From Leguminivora glycinivorella (Eukaryota > Arthropoda > Insecta > Lepidoptera > Tortricidae): a DNA stretch of 64,000 nucleotides. Where the stretch lies: the NCBI RefSeq assembly GCF_023078275.1, contig NC_062975.1, forward strand, positions 18,461,641 to 18,525,640. Direction: 5' to 3'. The notes beneath the pieces were generated by a model. That model was not told the origin of the DNA, made no database searches, and saw only the letters and a list, made by a program, of their open reading frames with translations. Positions 11,725-23,232 of the stretch are shown here, piece by piece (within the stretch, counting starts at the first letter, position 1; each line of letters begins with the position of its first letter). The position numbers were made by a program, and so were the translations under genes.

Positions 11725-11929
11725 CATCATCATCATCATCATATCAGCCGAAAGACGTCCACTGCTGGACATAGGCCTCCCCCAAAGATTGCCACAATGA
11801 CCTGTCCTGCGCCACCCGCATCCAGCGGACTCCTGCGACCTTCACCAGGTCATCAGTCCACCTTGTTGGGGGCCTACCCACGCTTCGCCTTCCGGTACGC
11901 GGTCGCCACTCGAAACAGAAACAGAACTC
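11725..11929 (-). mobile_element. 5'-truncated retrotransposon tail with 12-bp target duplication
   Basis: It is flanked by ATTATTAGAAAT at 11713-11724 and 11930-11941. Read on the minus strand it ends CAGTGGACGTCTTTCGGCTG followed by a (GAT)n tail. The body contains GACATAGGCCTCCCCCAAAG. This is a very common lepidopteran non-LTR 3' end. The ORFs across it are not genes. Confidence 0.88.
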
Positions 11930-11941
11930 ATTATTAGAAAT

Positions 11942-12648
11942 AGATTTACGTAATTTGATGTATTTAAATCAGCTAAACTTACATTTTTTATGGTTTTTTT
12001 GATCACACAAATACTGAAATGCTTTTTAACTCTAATAGTAATAAGAATCCGAAAACTAGATACCTGCGGTATTTCCGGACTAATATAATTATTATGACGT
12101 TCAAACCTTCAAGAAATAAGCGTACCTAGTATTTACCATATTATAATCCGTCAACTAAACTCTAACCCTTTTTGTATTTCGGGGGTGTCCATCTGTCCAT
12201 TAGTCGGTGGTGATTGCGCATTATATGACCTGTCTGCTCGTTTGCCCCCTATTCTGTATGTACATATAAAACAAAAACATAAACTTGTGTAATAGTATTT
12301 TATACAATCGTGATATAATACAAAGCTTTTCAGTCGAGTACCATGTTTAGGCCACGAAGCTTGCTGAGTGAAGAAAAAAACTATTTAAATCGTTCTATTT
12401 TTTCGAAAGGAAAATGAGGTAGTCTTCACTTTCCTTCGTATAGAGAATCGCTCGTCTCCCATAGACGCGAATCACTGAGTTCATTTATTCCTAGAATCAC
12501 GAATCTGAAGAAAAGGAAGGAATGTCTGTTTAATTTTGATAGACTTATTCTTCTGTAGAAGTTGTTAGCTTACTTACCTAATACTTTTATAGTCTCAAAT
12601 GTTAGGTTATAAAAGTAGAATGATTTTATAAACTTTTTTGTATAGTAG
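11942..12648. other. Intergenic, no feature recognised
   Basis: No supported gene or RNA. No match to other parts of the window was noticed. Confidence 0.4.
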
Positions 12649-12779
12649 TAAGGTATAATGGGTCAAATATCTTCTGGGGGGCAATTATAACTGATCAATT
12701 TTTTCCAACATTGTAAAACATGGAAACAAATGGATCAGTTGCATTTGTCCCCCAGTCGGAATTATCCCGCTGTACCTTA
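12649..12779. mobile_element. MITE family M1 (GTACAGCGGG ends), intact copy
   Basis: The inverted ends are TAAGGTATAATGGG and CCCGCTGTACCTTA. The arms pair further through AACTGATCAATTTTTTCCAA and TGGAAACAAATGGATCAGTT. The same ends bound the much larger structure at 32080-33160. It is 131 bp, non-coding. Confidence 0.8.
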
Positions 12780-12920
12780 CCTAGAGTTGCCATCAAATAT
12801 ATCACAAATACTTATTAGAACAACACGCTTCTATATTCGAGAGGTTAGAGTGCGGGTTCCAATATTTATGAGATCTATGGCAGGTCCGATATATCTGATG
12901 GCGACTGTACTTCTATTTTA

Positions 12921-13060
12921 CTTACATACATACAATCACACCTGTGTCCCAGAAAGGGGTAGGCAGAGCACATGAACTACTCAAGTTTCAGTGCCACTCT
13001 TGGCAAAAAGGGGTTGAAAGAAAACGAAATTGTGACATTGCAGTGACAGGTTGCCAGCCT
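12921..13060 (-). mobile_element. Short element C, copy 2, with 10-bp target duplication
   Basis: It is bounded by TTCTATTTTA at 12911-12920 and 13061-13070. The insert starts with a (CATA)-type tail and contains AGGGGTAGGCAGAGCACATG and GACATTGCAGTGACAGGTTG. It lacks the far part of the 2573-2829 copy, as expected for 5' truncation. The plus-strand ORFs here are incidental. Confidence 0.88.
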
Positions 13061-13140
13061 TTCTATTTTACATTGTCGAATAGGTACTTTCACGATTCTT
13101 ATTGTTTTAAACTGTTATATTGTAAGTACATAACACAGTA

Positions 13141-13282
13141 ACCCTCTTATTCATAAACCTACTCTAAAGTTATCAAGCCGATAAAGTTCGTTTTTCCCTT
13201 TCCGACGTATAGGTGTGATAGAAAAAGACAAACGAACTTTATCGGCTTAATAACTTTAGAGTACGTTTATGAATAAGAGGGT
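13141..13282. mobile_element. Fold-back MITE family M2, copy 1
   Basis: The ends ACCCTCTTATTCATAAAC and GTTTATGAATAAGAGGGT are perfect inverted repeats. The arms continue through GCCGATAAAGTTCGTTT and AAACGAACTTTATCGGC, leaving a short central loop. A near-identical copy lies at 54621-54763 and a half copy at 57021-57117. Confidence 0.88.
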
Positions 13283-14600
13283 AAATATGTAGCTATAAAA
13301 ATACTAAAGTTAAAAACGAAAAAAAATTTTTTTAATGTTATTCCTTTACATTTCGTTTTAGCTCAAAAATGGAACGTAACATTTTCTCTCGCGCATTATT
13401 TAGGATGAAAGCGTTCAAGTTGCTTTTGCGTCTACGTTTAAAGTAGATTTATTTATTTCCTGACCAAACATTGCTGTAAAATATTTGGTATGAAAATAAA
13501 TAAAGAAATGAGTCGATGATGATGTTCTGTGATTTAGATCTACCCGCGTACACAAGGCTGAATATTTCTATCTATAGTGAATGTTTAATGTGAATGAGAG
13601 AAACAAAATTAAGTAGGTATTATGGGCCATCTTAGGCGCCGGAAACACGAAACAGGTTTTCACCGAGATGAAATATAATTATAAAAATAATTAGACTTGC
13701 TGGCAAGTAACCTATATGTATAACTTAATAATATACTAGAGTACGGAATATGATTGGCTTTTGAGTCAAGAATCAAAGTAGAGGATGTACATATTAACAG
13801 TCATCTGAGTGTTGTGTATCTCGAGAGTGATTTTCTTCAAGATCACTTTAATAGAAAAAAATTACTTACGTAAATTTTGTGTAACTTATATTTACGGCAA
13901 CTGTCGAATGATGTAGGTATATTATGAAATGATTATTCAAACAGAGTTACGTAATTTTGACATCAACAATCAAACAAAAAAAAACTACTTTCACAATACA
14001 GCCAATCCTCTAAAGACCGACCATCAAAATAATGCCCACCTTCCAATAAACAAGTACATTACAATCTATGAAGTTTGTCTTGACCTTCGCTCCGCGGTCA
14101 AGACTCAGGGGAAATTAGAAGAGGGCCGGTGTTCTCAGGGACCAAGGGAAGTAACTCACACAGTGACACTGCAATAAAATAACTACTTAGTTGATTGAGT
14201 GTGTATATAGGTTTGACGAAAAATACCCGATTTAGATACTGGTTGTTATATTTATTTCAGAAGTGTCTGAAAAGGTCAAACGGTAGAGATAAGACAAATT
14301 GAAACTATATAACTAATAGACTATAGTTGACGCTAACGTGGCGATCGAAACGAAGTCTGGCCGCTACATAAGAGCGACAGGGAGATACGATACGCTTAAC
14401 GAAACGTAAGCTTAGCGTCACATCGGCTAGGTACCCTGATTTATCAATTCTTATTATATAGAAAGTGATTATTTCAAAGCGATGTTTCTCGGACATTAGG
14501 CACTGGACCCACCGCGAGCTAGTACACTATGAGCTATCGGCTATAAAAACGAACAAAAGATAATCACTCCCACGTAATAAAAGAGACGCGGCGATGTTTA
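13283..14600. other. Intergenic, no feature recognised
   Basis: AT-rich sequence with no supported gene. ORFs at 13929-14177 and 14305-14496 have no recognisable domain. Bases 14330-14435 (GGCGATCGAAACGAAG, GCGTCACATCGGCTAGG) weakly recall the CGTAGCCGAATGG MITE family, but ends were not defined. Confidence 0.35.
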
Positions 14601-14745
14601 CGGCTCAGCCACGACATTGGTCTAAGCGCGACAGCGGTGAGCGGCGGCCATACATTGGAGCGAGACACAGCGATGGGACTTTTCATTCGCACGTATGGCT
14701 GCCTCTCACCGCTGTCGCGCTTAGACCAATGTCGTGGCTGGGCCG
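14601..14745. mobile_element. GC-rich palindromic MITE with ~40-bp arms
   Basis: GACATTGGTCTAAGCGCGAC followed by AGCGGTGAG is mirrored by CTCACCGCT and GTCGCGCTTAGACCAATGTC; the ends CGGCTCAGCCAC and GTGGCTGGGCCG pair with one mismatch. The loop lies at about 14643-14704. The overlapping ORFs (14594-14846) exist because the arms are GC-rich and are not genes. Confidence 0.8.
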
Positions 14746-15143
14746 TTATAGTTACGCCGTGGCTTGCGTTGGCGACGGTCGCACGATGGTCGCGCGACGG
14801 TGATGCGACGCATACGAAATCAAACCTTATCGATATGGAAGTATGAGACGCGACGGCGACCGTCGCCCACGCAAGACCCGGCGTTAGTTAGTTACTCGCC
14901 CAGCGGTGAACTATCAATAACCGTTACCATAACCGTCTGAAATGCCTACAGGCTAAGGCCAGTCGTCGAAGTAGTATAATAGAATGTGTCACGTTTCTTC
15001 TCTGGGCTAACACGTGACGACTTATGAAAACTGTCAAATCGATACATTCCGTTTCGTTGTACAATAATTCATTGTTTCATCTTAGAAATAAATCTTACGT
15101 GAAAAAATAAAAATGTGGTAAATAACTCAGCTTTACGTCCTTA

Positions 15144-15392
15144 CACTGAGAGAAATTTGCATCGTGAATTTAACAAGTTCGACTTGTTGCGGTTTATCCG
15201 TTTGAATCAGCCAAACGTATGTTTAAAACAATATGTGTCAGGTTGTTTTTATAAAATCGACTTGTTGATTCAAATATATTGCCGATTCAAATGACAAGTA
15301 GCTTGTTGTTTGAACCAAAGAGCACGTAGACGCTATTTTAACCAAAAAACTTGTTGAACGAACATGAAAACTGGTTGTATTTTCTCTCAGTG
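15144..15392 (-). mobile_element. 249-bp MITE with CACTGAGAGAAA ends, copy 2
   Basis: Reverse-orientation copy of 7825-8073 with identical length and the same ends, flanked by TA on each side. The equal length and high identity suggest that both copies moved recently relative to the other MITEs here. Confidence 0.87.
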
Positions 15393-15504
15393 TATGGATG
15401 CTGCTTTTTATGAACGAGTTAGTAGCAACTGGTCTAAAATGAAAAATAGCTACACTATTTTTTCCTTAATTTTAAACTTATTGACGAAGCCCCGCTTATA
15501 TCTA

Positions 15505-15560
15505 CGAGCGTTTCGTTTCGTGAGCGTTTGTGCCATTCGGCTACGTACCCAGTTGCGACT
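15505..15560 (+). repeat. Fragment of CGTAGCCGAATGG MITE family M3
   Basis: GAGCGTTTCGTTTCGTGAGC followed by GTTTGTGCCATTCGGCTACG matches one end of the elements at 23233-23392, 31046-31190 and 52345-52512. The other end is missing. Confidence 0.6.
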
Positions 15561-17010
15561 ATACCACTATATACCAGCCCTACTAGCAAAAAACCTTAGT
15601 GGCTTGTTTCAAGTATATGGTAGTTAAACAATTAAACTGTTCCAAGATACAGTGCAGAGTTTGAAACATAAACAAAGTGCAACTCAGCCGATGTACGCCG
15701 ACCGCGAATTGTTTGTTATCGGTTAAACTATCCACATAATGTACTCTGGTAGCTTTACGATATATGCACAATTTAGTTCTAACGTAGAGTAAATTTTGAT
15801 TATTTTCTGTATCTATAATTATTATTATTATGCATATTTGTCAAAAATACTGTAAGAATGAAATCTTCACCTACTTCAAATAGGTAGTGAAAAAAAAAAA
15901 TTTTTTTTTATGTTGTCAGCATACTATTACATAATTAGGAACTGAATTATCTATAGAAAGCAGCTTTGACTATTTGCTAAACATGTTTATGTTCTAGCCA
16001 TATACAAATACACCACCTCACCGTTTCCTCTGGCAAAGTAATCAGTGGAACGAGAAACAAAAGAAAAAGAACTCCGCTTGGTTACCTAGGTACTTTAAAC
16101 TTTCCGAGAATTTCGAGCCGAGCGATAAAAGTAAAACTAAGAAATATAGGTATGTTCCTAACTGGTTTAAAAAATAAAACGTACATAAATATACCTAGAC
16201 ATAAACTCACTGCAATAGAAATACATTAGTATGACTAATGACTAACTATATCGGTTCATAACCCAGCCCGGTGACAGATGGACTGACAGCGGAGTCTTAG
16301 TAAATAGGGTCCAGTTAACCTTTAGGTATCTACGGAATCCTAAAAAATGGTCATTGATGTCATGATAAAATGCGTAAAAATAAAACCCAAAACAAAGGTT
16401 AGTGGCAACAATACATTACCCGCAGCATTTGACATTAAACTCGGCGCGGTCTCGTGAACTAATAAAATACCGCCCTTTATTTAAAGTTGAAACGGCCCCC
16501 ATAATGAATTAGTATACCTACTTCTCGGCACCGGTCGTTTGCGAAAAGTTGATGTGCTTAAACAAATGCCCAAAACAGTACTGTAATCATACGTTTAATG
16601 GTTCCCATAATGACCTCGTAAAGTAGTAACTGCCACAAGCCCTTCCATAAATACTGAACTTCCTTTCGGCGGGTCGGGAATTTTCATTTTTGCCAAAGTT
16701 GAATTTATTTCAACATGATAAAGTGCGGCGCATAAACAAAGTTTAATAAGCGCTGGCCGAATGGTCTAAATGTGCCCGTATTTAACTTGACTTATGTGGT
16801 ACTTGATTTTGACGTCAACAACAACTTTGAAACGATTTCCGAATAGGTAATAATATTTTGATGTAAGTATAGTGTTTTTCACTTGGGATGAGTTCTGTGA
16901 TGACTCTTGTCATAATACTGAATGTTTTAAATGATTCACGATTAGTTTCATTAGACTTATATTGACCGGGATCAAAAAGGTAATCACGGTCTATATGGTC
17001 ACAAAATATT
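15561..17010. other. Intergenic, no feature recognised
   Basis: No supported gene. It includes a homopolymer palindrome (A-run then T-run) at about 15890-15910. The rest is unassigned single-copy-looking sequence. Confidence 0.4.
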
Positions 17011-17320
17011 TAAAGAATAACTATTTAACCACAAAATTAAAATTTTGAAAAAATCCCGACCTCGACATAGTGGACCAGTTTTCATGAAACATGGCTAAAA
17101 ACACTCCCAACTAATTCGGCTCAAAAAAAAAATGCCAACAAAAAAAAAACTAAATCTAAATCGGTTAATCCGTTCGGGAGCTACGATGCCACAGACAGAC
17201 ACGCGCATACAAACAGACAGACAAACAGACAGACAAACAGACAGACAGACACGTCAAACTTATAACACCCCTAATTCTGTGTAACACCCCGTCGTTTTTG
17301 CGTCGGGTCGGGGTTTAAAA
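17011..17320 (-). repeat. TCTG-microsatellite dispersed repeat B, copy 2
   Basis: Reverse complement of 1151-1440: ACCACAAAATTAAAATTTTG, CATGAAACATGGCTAAAA and CCGTTCGGGAGCTACGATGC, then a (CAGA)n tract and ACGTCAAACTTATAACACCC. The microsatellite length differs from copy 1. Confidence 0.85.
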
Positions 17321-17424
17321 ATAATGTAATTATATATTATAATATAATAGGTTGTATAATGTAAACTCTTTATTTACATGAACATATTTACATAATTATA
17401 TAAGAAACTAAGACTAAACTTAAA

Positions 17425-17811
17425 AGCTAGCTAATGTCTAAAATCGGCCCTTGAGGCATTGTACCAAGGATACTGGCGACATTTCCTCGCTGTATCGCAA
17501 TGCTGATACGTTGTGCGAGGAAGTCGCCAGCTCTTCGGTCACCGTTACCTCAATCAGATGCTTCGCGATTTCCTGTGAACAACTTGTTCGCGCTGGGACC
17601 CCATGGACCTAGAGTTTCTACGCCAAAGGGTACAAAAAGGTATTCTTTGCCAATATAGGTATTTATTACGTTTCAAAATTTCGGCACTTTCTGCCGCTGC
17701 GCCCGCTTTTATCTTGGTCCGTTGGAGGTGAGACGGTGCCAATGTGTCTACGCAGGTAGCATCCCACACTAATATATTGTATACCAAAGTATGTACATTG
17801 TACAATCATTG
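17425..17811 (-). pseudogene. Decayed C-terminal fragment of a retrotransposon-type polyprotein
   Basis: The minus-strand frame starts with VYNILVWDATCVDTLAPSHL, then KAGAAAESAEILKRNKY. Separate downstream frames hold the expected continuation (EIAKHLIEVT and then SIAIQRGNVASILGTMPQ) before a stop at about 17425, so at least two frameshifts separate the blocks. The second fragment at 19420-19817 shares the AAE.A..LK..KY pattern and the SLAIQR motif. I recall such segments at the C-terminus of arthropod reverse-transcriptase proteins; the exact clade is unknown. Not functional. Confidence 0.6.
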
Positions 17812-18130
17812 ACGCTCCGTGGCGTTTTGTGGTGATCTTTCTCTATCGCTATTCCGTATTGGTGTAACAAAGTAGGTTGCGTATCATCATGAAGCGTCAA
17901 CGATTGTGCTTTTTGCTAAAGGGCCAGATCAGGATGAGATTACAATTCAGAAGCCTTAAAAATATCCCTGAAATTTAACACATAATTATTTCAAGTACTT
18001 AAATGTACTAAAATAGGGAGGATAAGCGAATTTTTCATTCTATTAACTGGACCAGCCCATCAGCCTGTCATCAGCGTAACACGTCGCGGACAGATACAGC
18101 GTTTCTGCATTTGGCAGACGTGCCCATCCA

Positions 18131-18545
18131 TCACGGAGGATGTTTGGGTTAATCACTCCATGCTTGCGTGTATAAATGTTTGGGAAGTAGGCGTGAGAAT
18201 ATTGAATATATTTTTGGTGCCGGAGAGCATAAGATCTTACAGAGTTACATGCAGACAGTCATGTCGATTGTTGGTGTATAACTCGACTGTCCACAACTTT
18301 TGTATTGACGATTGCGGAGAAAAGCTGTGGACGGGTATACAGAGACATAGTGATTCCACTATAAGGATACGACCATATGGGCTAGTCATTCCATTAGCGT
18401 ACGTAAATGTTTGGGAAGTGGTCTGACAGTCTATAAGACGTAATCGTTAATCACTCTATTTTTGCATGTATAAATGTATGGAAACTTTAAGTGAGAATAT
18501 TGACTATATTTTCGGTCACAAAGTGCAGTTTTTAGAGAAGAGTTT
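18131..18545 (+). repeat. Degenerate tandem pair, ~300-bp period
   Basis: GTTAATCACTCCATGCTTGC and TGTATAAATGTTTGGGAAG at 18150-18190 recur in degenerate form at 18448-18485 (TTAATCACTCTATTTTTGC, TGTATAAATGTATGGAAAC), each followed by GTGAGAATATTGA.TATATTTT. Unit boundaries are approximate. The 88-codon ORF at 18160-18426 spans one unit and has no recognised domain. Confidence 0.6.
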
Positions 18546-19419
18546 CAATGTTCAGTCAAGTGTTTAAATATTCCCATAATTTTTTGCCCAGCATAGACAA
18601 AATCTTGATCATATAAACGATCATTATCTTTCTCTGCTGCAGATTCTTATTCCAAACTGCCGTATCGCGTAACATCCCAATAAATTCCAATCCTCATTGA
18701 GTATTTCCCAACATTGATGAAGGTTCTCACGCAAAGAGGGGAGAAAGAGACAGATGGTAAATCACCGCTAGGCAAGTCGTTTGAGCCCATAACAATAATG
18801 AGGAGAGGCTGTTTAGTGCCGCCTTTCCCTTTTGCGTTACTCCTTCCGAACGGTGTACAGAATTCGCGACAGTATGTTAGCGAAATCATTTTTTCGGAGA
18901 TTCTGCCTTCACCTTCGTTTGAGGAAGATGATAAAATTATAATTTTGTCTTTCCTTGGGATAAACTATTATATATCATTAAATATCATATAAGTAAATCG
19001 GTTTAATGTTTAACGCAGGATGATGATAAATATGTATTTATACCTAAGTAGCACTTAAGAAGTAGGTACCTGTAGTTGCATTCTAATTTATAATACTTAA
19101 GATTGATAATATAATTAGTGTTTATAGTTATGAACAACAATATTTTATTAGATATTGTAATTTTTTTTTTGGAATAACGAACTACAGTTTATTAGCATTA
19201 CATAGTTTACAACTAAATATCAGCAACGCAGGTTTCGTCAAGAGGGTACAACCATACTTACAGCAACAGGCGTCGTCCTTACACACAAACAATAAAGCTA
19301 TCCGCAAAGCATGCTTCGTCCTTTACCCACATGTGGGTTATTGTAACAATAACATTACAACACATTCGCGCAATCTAATTAGGACCCGCCCGAGTCGTAC
19401 CATGCGCAAAAAAGCATCA
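18546..19419. other. Intergenic, no feature recognised
   Basis: No supported gene. The overlapping ORFs on both strands at 18647-18992 contain no motif that I recognise. Confidence 0.4.
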
Positions 19420-19817
19420 TTTCAACGTTGTATGGCCAATGAAATCCCCTGCACCAAATACGACCCGGAACGCGGATGGCAGCCCCTATCCCTAAGTCGG
19501 CGACCAAGATCTTTTATGAAGGCCTCAGTTACTCAGGGACCCGCCATCTAAACAGCAAGTGGCACAAAATCATACATCGGTTCCAGGGCGCTGTACTTTG
19601 CGTGCTTGAGTTTAGCCGCATACTCAGCAGCTGACCCAGCAGACTTAATTGTGAGGCTATTGTCCCACAAAAGGCACCGACCGTTATGCCATGGAACCAA
19701 TGTGAGTCCCTCTGGCCTCTTGCCGTCCGTGCGAGATAATCCTGGAGGCTCTAACACGCAAGGAATATTGGCTGCTACCAGAGCCCAGTTGCTATATTTT
19801 ATTTGCTTAATTTTCAC
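19420..19817 (-). pseudogene. Second decayed retrotransposon C-terminal fragment
   Basis: The 89-codon minus-strand ORF (19548-19817) contains RPEGLTLVPWHNGRCLLWD and SAGSAAEYAAKLKHAKYSAL, then FVPLAV. Beyond a frameshift, RDRGCHPRSGSYLVQGISLA and the IQR motif continue in another frame to about 19420. It is the same type of domain as 17425-17811 but clearly diverged, and it lacks the DTLAPS block. Non-functional remnant. Confidence 0.6.
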
Positions 19818-20739
19818 AATGTTTATTACTCAATATTAGGTACAGTGAGGTGCAAAATTACATGGATAAATTATGAATGAATTCATTGATAAATTCGCCA
19901 TGCACTTTTTGCAGCTGATAGTACATAATTTTCCAAATGTTGGATATGTTGATTTTCTGGGGTGCTTCTAGTAATAGAGTTGTCTGAATTGCAGGACTTA
20001 CGCTAGATAAATAGTACCTACTCTTTGGTGTATCTCAAAGCACTCAGTTTTTTTGTTTTTAAATGGTTTTGCATTTTTTGCTTTTACAAATTATAAAACG
20101 AATGAACAGTATATTTACTGTACCTATATGTACTAGTAATTTGAAGCATTCCAATCAATGAAATTTATCATTGTAAACAAACCTTATGCAAATGCGAACC
20201 CGTGTCCGTACTGTTTGCAAAATATTTGCTTCAGCCACAAAGTAACTCCATTTGAAACGTATTGTGTTGTGAGTAAACCTCCCGCACTTACATTTAAGAC
20301 TATACTTGTTTACTGACTTAGCAAAACAAAGTCACATGTATCTGTACGGGCTTATACAATTTTGTAAGTTATAGAGGAAACAGGAGCTAAAAACTAAAAC
20401 ATAAACAGTGCTTTTGATTTGAGTATTTCAGGTACTCGTCGCGCTGATTAGAAAGACTCTTAAGATAAGTATGATAAGGACAGTACATGTGAAAATGTTT
20501 CAGACATTGATAAAAGTAATATTAAACTCTATTGAAAAAAATATGTAGCTTTAACTACAAAGGAAACGGTTGAATGTATGTATGGACACTATGGAGAAAT
20601 TACTAGTTGTCAGTTGACAACCCCAGTTCTATCTCTTAAGAATAATAATCGTTCATTAAAAAAAACTTCGATTGGCTTTGTTTCTAACATCAATTTCGAC
20701 CTTCAATATTATAATATCTGGGCATGGGTTCTGTCGTAT
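19818..20739. other. Intergenic, with a short dispersed repeat
   Basis: Bases 19872-19926 (TGAATGAATTCATTGATAAA, CCATGCACTTTTTGCAGCTG) recur at 34174-34229. The rest of the stretch shows no gene and no repeat that I recognise. Confidence 0.5.
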
Positions 20740-20747
20740 CCTTGACA

Positions 20748-20990
20748 TGTGTCGCCATCTAGTTCAAAAATGAATAGTACCTACATCGAGCGAAAGAATT
20801 CTCAGCCTTAACAACACAACTACTCCACACGAGATGGCGCGCATTTCGCCACAAAAACTCAAATAGTGTATTTTCTATTCGTTTTAGCCTTGACCTGTGT
20901 CGCCATCTAGTGTTGGCAATAAATAGTACTTACATCGACCGAAAGAATTCTATCTTAACAGTACAACTACTGCACACGAGATGGCGCGCG
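20748..20990 (+). repeat. Direct repeat pair, ~138-bp period
   Basis: TGTGTCGCCATCTAGT, TACATCGAGCGAAAGAATTCT and CACACGAGATGGCGCGC at 20748-20841 recur at 20897-20982 with small changes (ATCGACCGAAAGAATTCT, CACACGAGATGGCGCGC). Each unit starts with CGCCATCTAG and ends with GAGATGGCG, so each could itself be a small inverted-end element. Confidence 0.7.
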
Positions 20991-21635
20991 AAGAAAAACG
21001 CATGAAAACTCGAAAATTCGCGTTTTCCGGGACCTAAGGATAAGTTAGACCGATTTTTCACCCCCAAAAACCCCCACATAACAAATTTCTGCGAAATCGT
21101 TAGAGCGGTTTCCGAGATCGTCAGTGTAAATAAATATATATATAAATAAATAAATATACAAGAATTGCTCGTTTAAAAGTATAAGATTATGAAAATAAAA
21201 CTGTATGAACAGGTTTTTGAAACCCCTACCCACATTTTAAAAGCTAAAACAATAGAATCCTAGACGGTAAAAACCAAAGCAAGCTCCCGGCGACCGACGC
21301 ACCGTTCCCTTCTTTAATTATGCAATGTTTTTATTCAATTAGCCGTGTGGTCGACCCTAATTAGGAGCGTAGGTAATGGAGGGTTGCAGAGACAAGCCGA
21401 GCGCCCACAAATAGACCAATAAAATAGAAAAAGGCAGCATTTCTCGTCTCTTTGCGAACAATGGCGTACAATGGTGTGTGGCGGTTGCGTTCTCATTTGT
21501 CTTTCTGTCCAATCTTTCACGATGACGATGTTGTTTCGTTGCGTTTTGCATTCCCAATGAGTGTTTAGATAGGGGCGCGCGTTTCTCTTCATGTTTTTGT
21601 TCAAGTTCTTATTTGATCTCCAGTAGGTCTAGCAC

Positions 21636-21855
21636 CTCTCTAATGCGCACACGTAACATGATTTTGGGCAGCTACCAAATTCACCCATAGGATGTGAGGT
21701 ATCTCGATCTCAAAAAGATACTACAAGTCTTTGAATTTGTAGGACTTGATCGAGAGTTGTAGTAGATGGCGATCATAATAGATCAGAAATGATCGCAGTG
21801 ATACATAAGGCGCCCTGAAGCCTTACAAAGCCCCTAATCTAGAAGAAGAAGAAGA
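21636..21855 (+). mobile_element. Retroposed fragment with (GAA)n tail and 11-bp target duplication
   Basis: It is flanked by AGGTCTAGCAC (21625-21635) and AGGCCTAGCAC (21856-21866), which differ at one position. The insert ends with a (AGA)n tract, as expected for the 3' tail of a target-primed insertion on the plus strand. The body contains TCGATCTCAAAAAGATACTA and GCGCCCTGAAGCCTTACAAA; no coding region remains. Confidence 0.72.
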
Positions 21856-22020
21856 AGGCCTAGCACTTGGTTGCCGCGAGAGTATGTCGACGCAAGATAC
21901 ATCACACGTCTTCTTCTAATTGTATTTATGACATAAGGACGGGTAGTCTATCTCGCGGCAATCATGTGCTAACCCTGCTGGATAGCGAAATTGTTTCTTT
22001 AAAATAATACAAATAATAAT

Positions 22021-22316
22021 AAATAAATATTATAGGACATTCTTACACAAATTCACTGAGTCCCACGGTAAGCTCAAGAAGGCTTGTGTTGTGTTGTGGG
22101 TAGGTACTTAGACAACGATATATCGACGACAACAACGTATAAGGTACAATCTGCAATTTTTTTTTTCAGAAAATTGCACCTTACCCACCAACGTACAAGG
22201 TGCTATCTGCTACAAGAAAAAATCACAGATTGCGCTTTGTACGTTGTTGTCGTCGATATATAATATACAAATATATATCTAGAAAACATCCATGACTCAG
22301 GAACAAACATCTGTGC
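22021..22316 (-). mobile_element. SINE S1 3' part, interrupted by a palindrome
   Basis: Left part (22021-22118): reverse complement of the S1 tail (AATATTATAGGACATTCTTA, AAGCTCAAGAAGGCTTGTG). Right part (22261-22316): reverse complement of the middle (AAAACATCCATGACTCAGGA). The tRNA-like head is absent. The 22119-22260 palindrome splits it at the TATATCG site. Confidence 0.8.
22119..22260. mobile_element. Palindromic insertion inside a SINE
   Basis: TATATCGACGACAACAACGT at the left pairs with ACGTTGTTGTCGTCGATATA at the right. Inner arms (GGTACAATCTGC / GCAGATTGCGC-like, and AAGGTGC / GCACCTT) pair imperfectly. Roughly 142 bp, non-coding, interrupting the SINE at 22021-22316. Confidence 0.75.
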
Positions 22317-22320
22317 TCAA

Positions 22321-23232
22321 AATGTGGTTTATTATAATGTTGGTTTGTAAAGAATCTTAACTATGGTGTTACATGTGACCATGAGCATCAGTGATCGCTT
22401 ATCGTTCAGCGTTAAATACGTATGATCGTTTGCTCTATAAAAAAATTCTAAGATTTTGAAATTAATTGCTATCATTTTTAAATGTGCCCAACCCTAGTAG
22501 GTACATTATACCTAAAATACCTACTTAGCAGCGAATTGGTATTTCATGTTACAAAAGCTAAGGTAATATTTACGTATTCATTTATATCCAGCCCAGTAAA
22601 CGAAGTACAAATAAAGAAGAGTATTTTAAACTACATAAGGAAGCCATTTAGTTTGTAATAAGACGGGTGGTCTAAGCCAAGATACGATACTTTATTTTCT
22701 TATTTATTCCTGTACGGATTAAGTCCTCCGTTGCGATCCCGGTGGATTAAAGAAATACTTTCTTGCTAGTTTTTCAGATGACTTTTAAATAAACTTTAGT
22801 TTCCGTGCAATTTTTCTTTGCGAATAGATAATCTTCCTTGGTTTAACGTTTCTCTAGTTATTTGGTCGTTTAAATAATGTAGAATAAAATTGTAGACTGA
22901 GCATCCAGTTATTATTTTATGTTCAAGGCAACATCAATAGAAATAGATACTTCGTCTAGGCAACTAGTTCCTAGAATTCAACTAGACACAAATGTTGACA
23001 AAAACGACGATTTGGTATCTCAGCCCAGACGATAAATTAGGTTTTATTGGGATTAGTCTGCTTTCCTCACGGTGTTTACCTCAGAGGTGTTTACCTTCTC
23101 TGAAAAACGACTGGCAAATATTGAATAACATTTTGTAAATACATCACCCAAACACACCTTTGGTACGAACCGAGGTTCGAGCCCTTCAGTTCAGGTTCAA
23201 GCATTCACACACTTTTAGCGTTAGCCCCCAGG
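22321..23232. other. Intergenic, no feature recognised
   Basis: No supported gene or repeat. Confidence 0.4.

Noticed and set aside
11596..11937. 113-codon ORF with a His run
   Set aside because: It runs through the (ATC)n tail and body of a retroposed element with a target duplication; the His run is the microsatellite.
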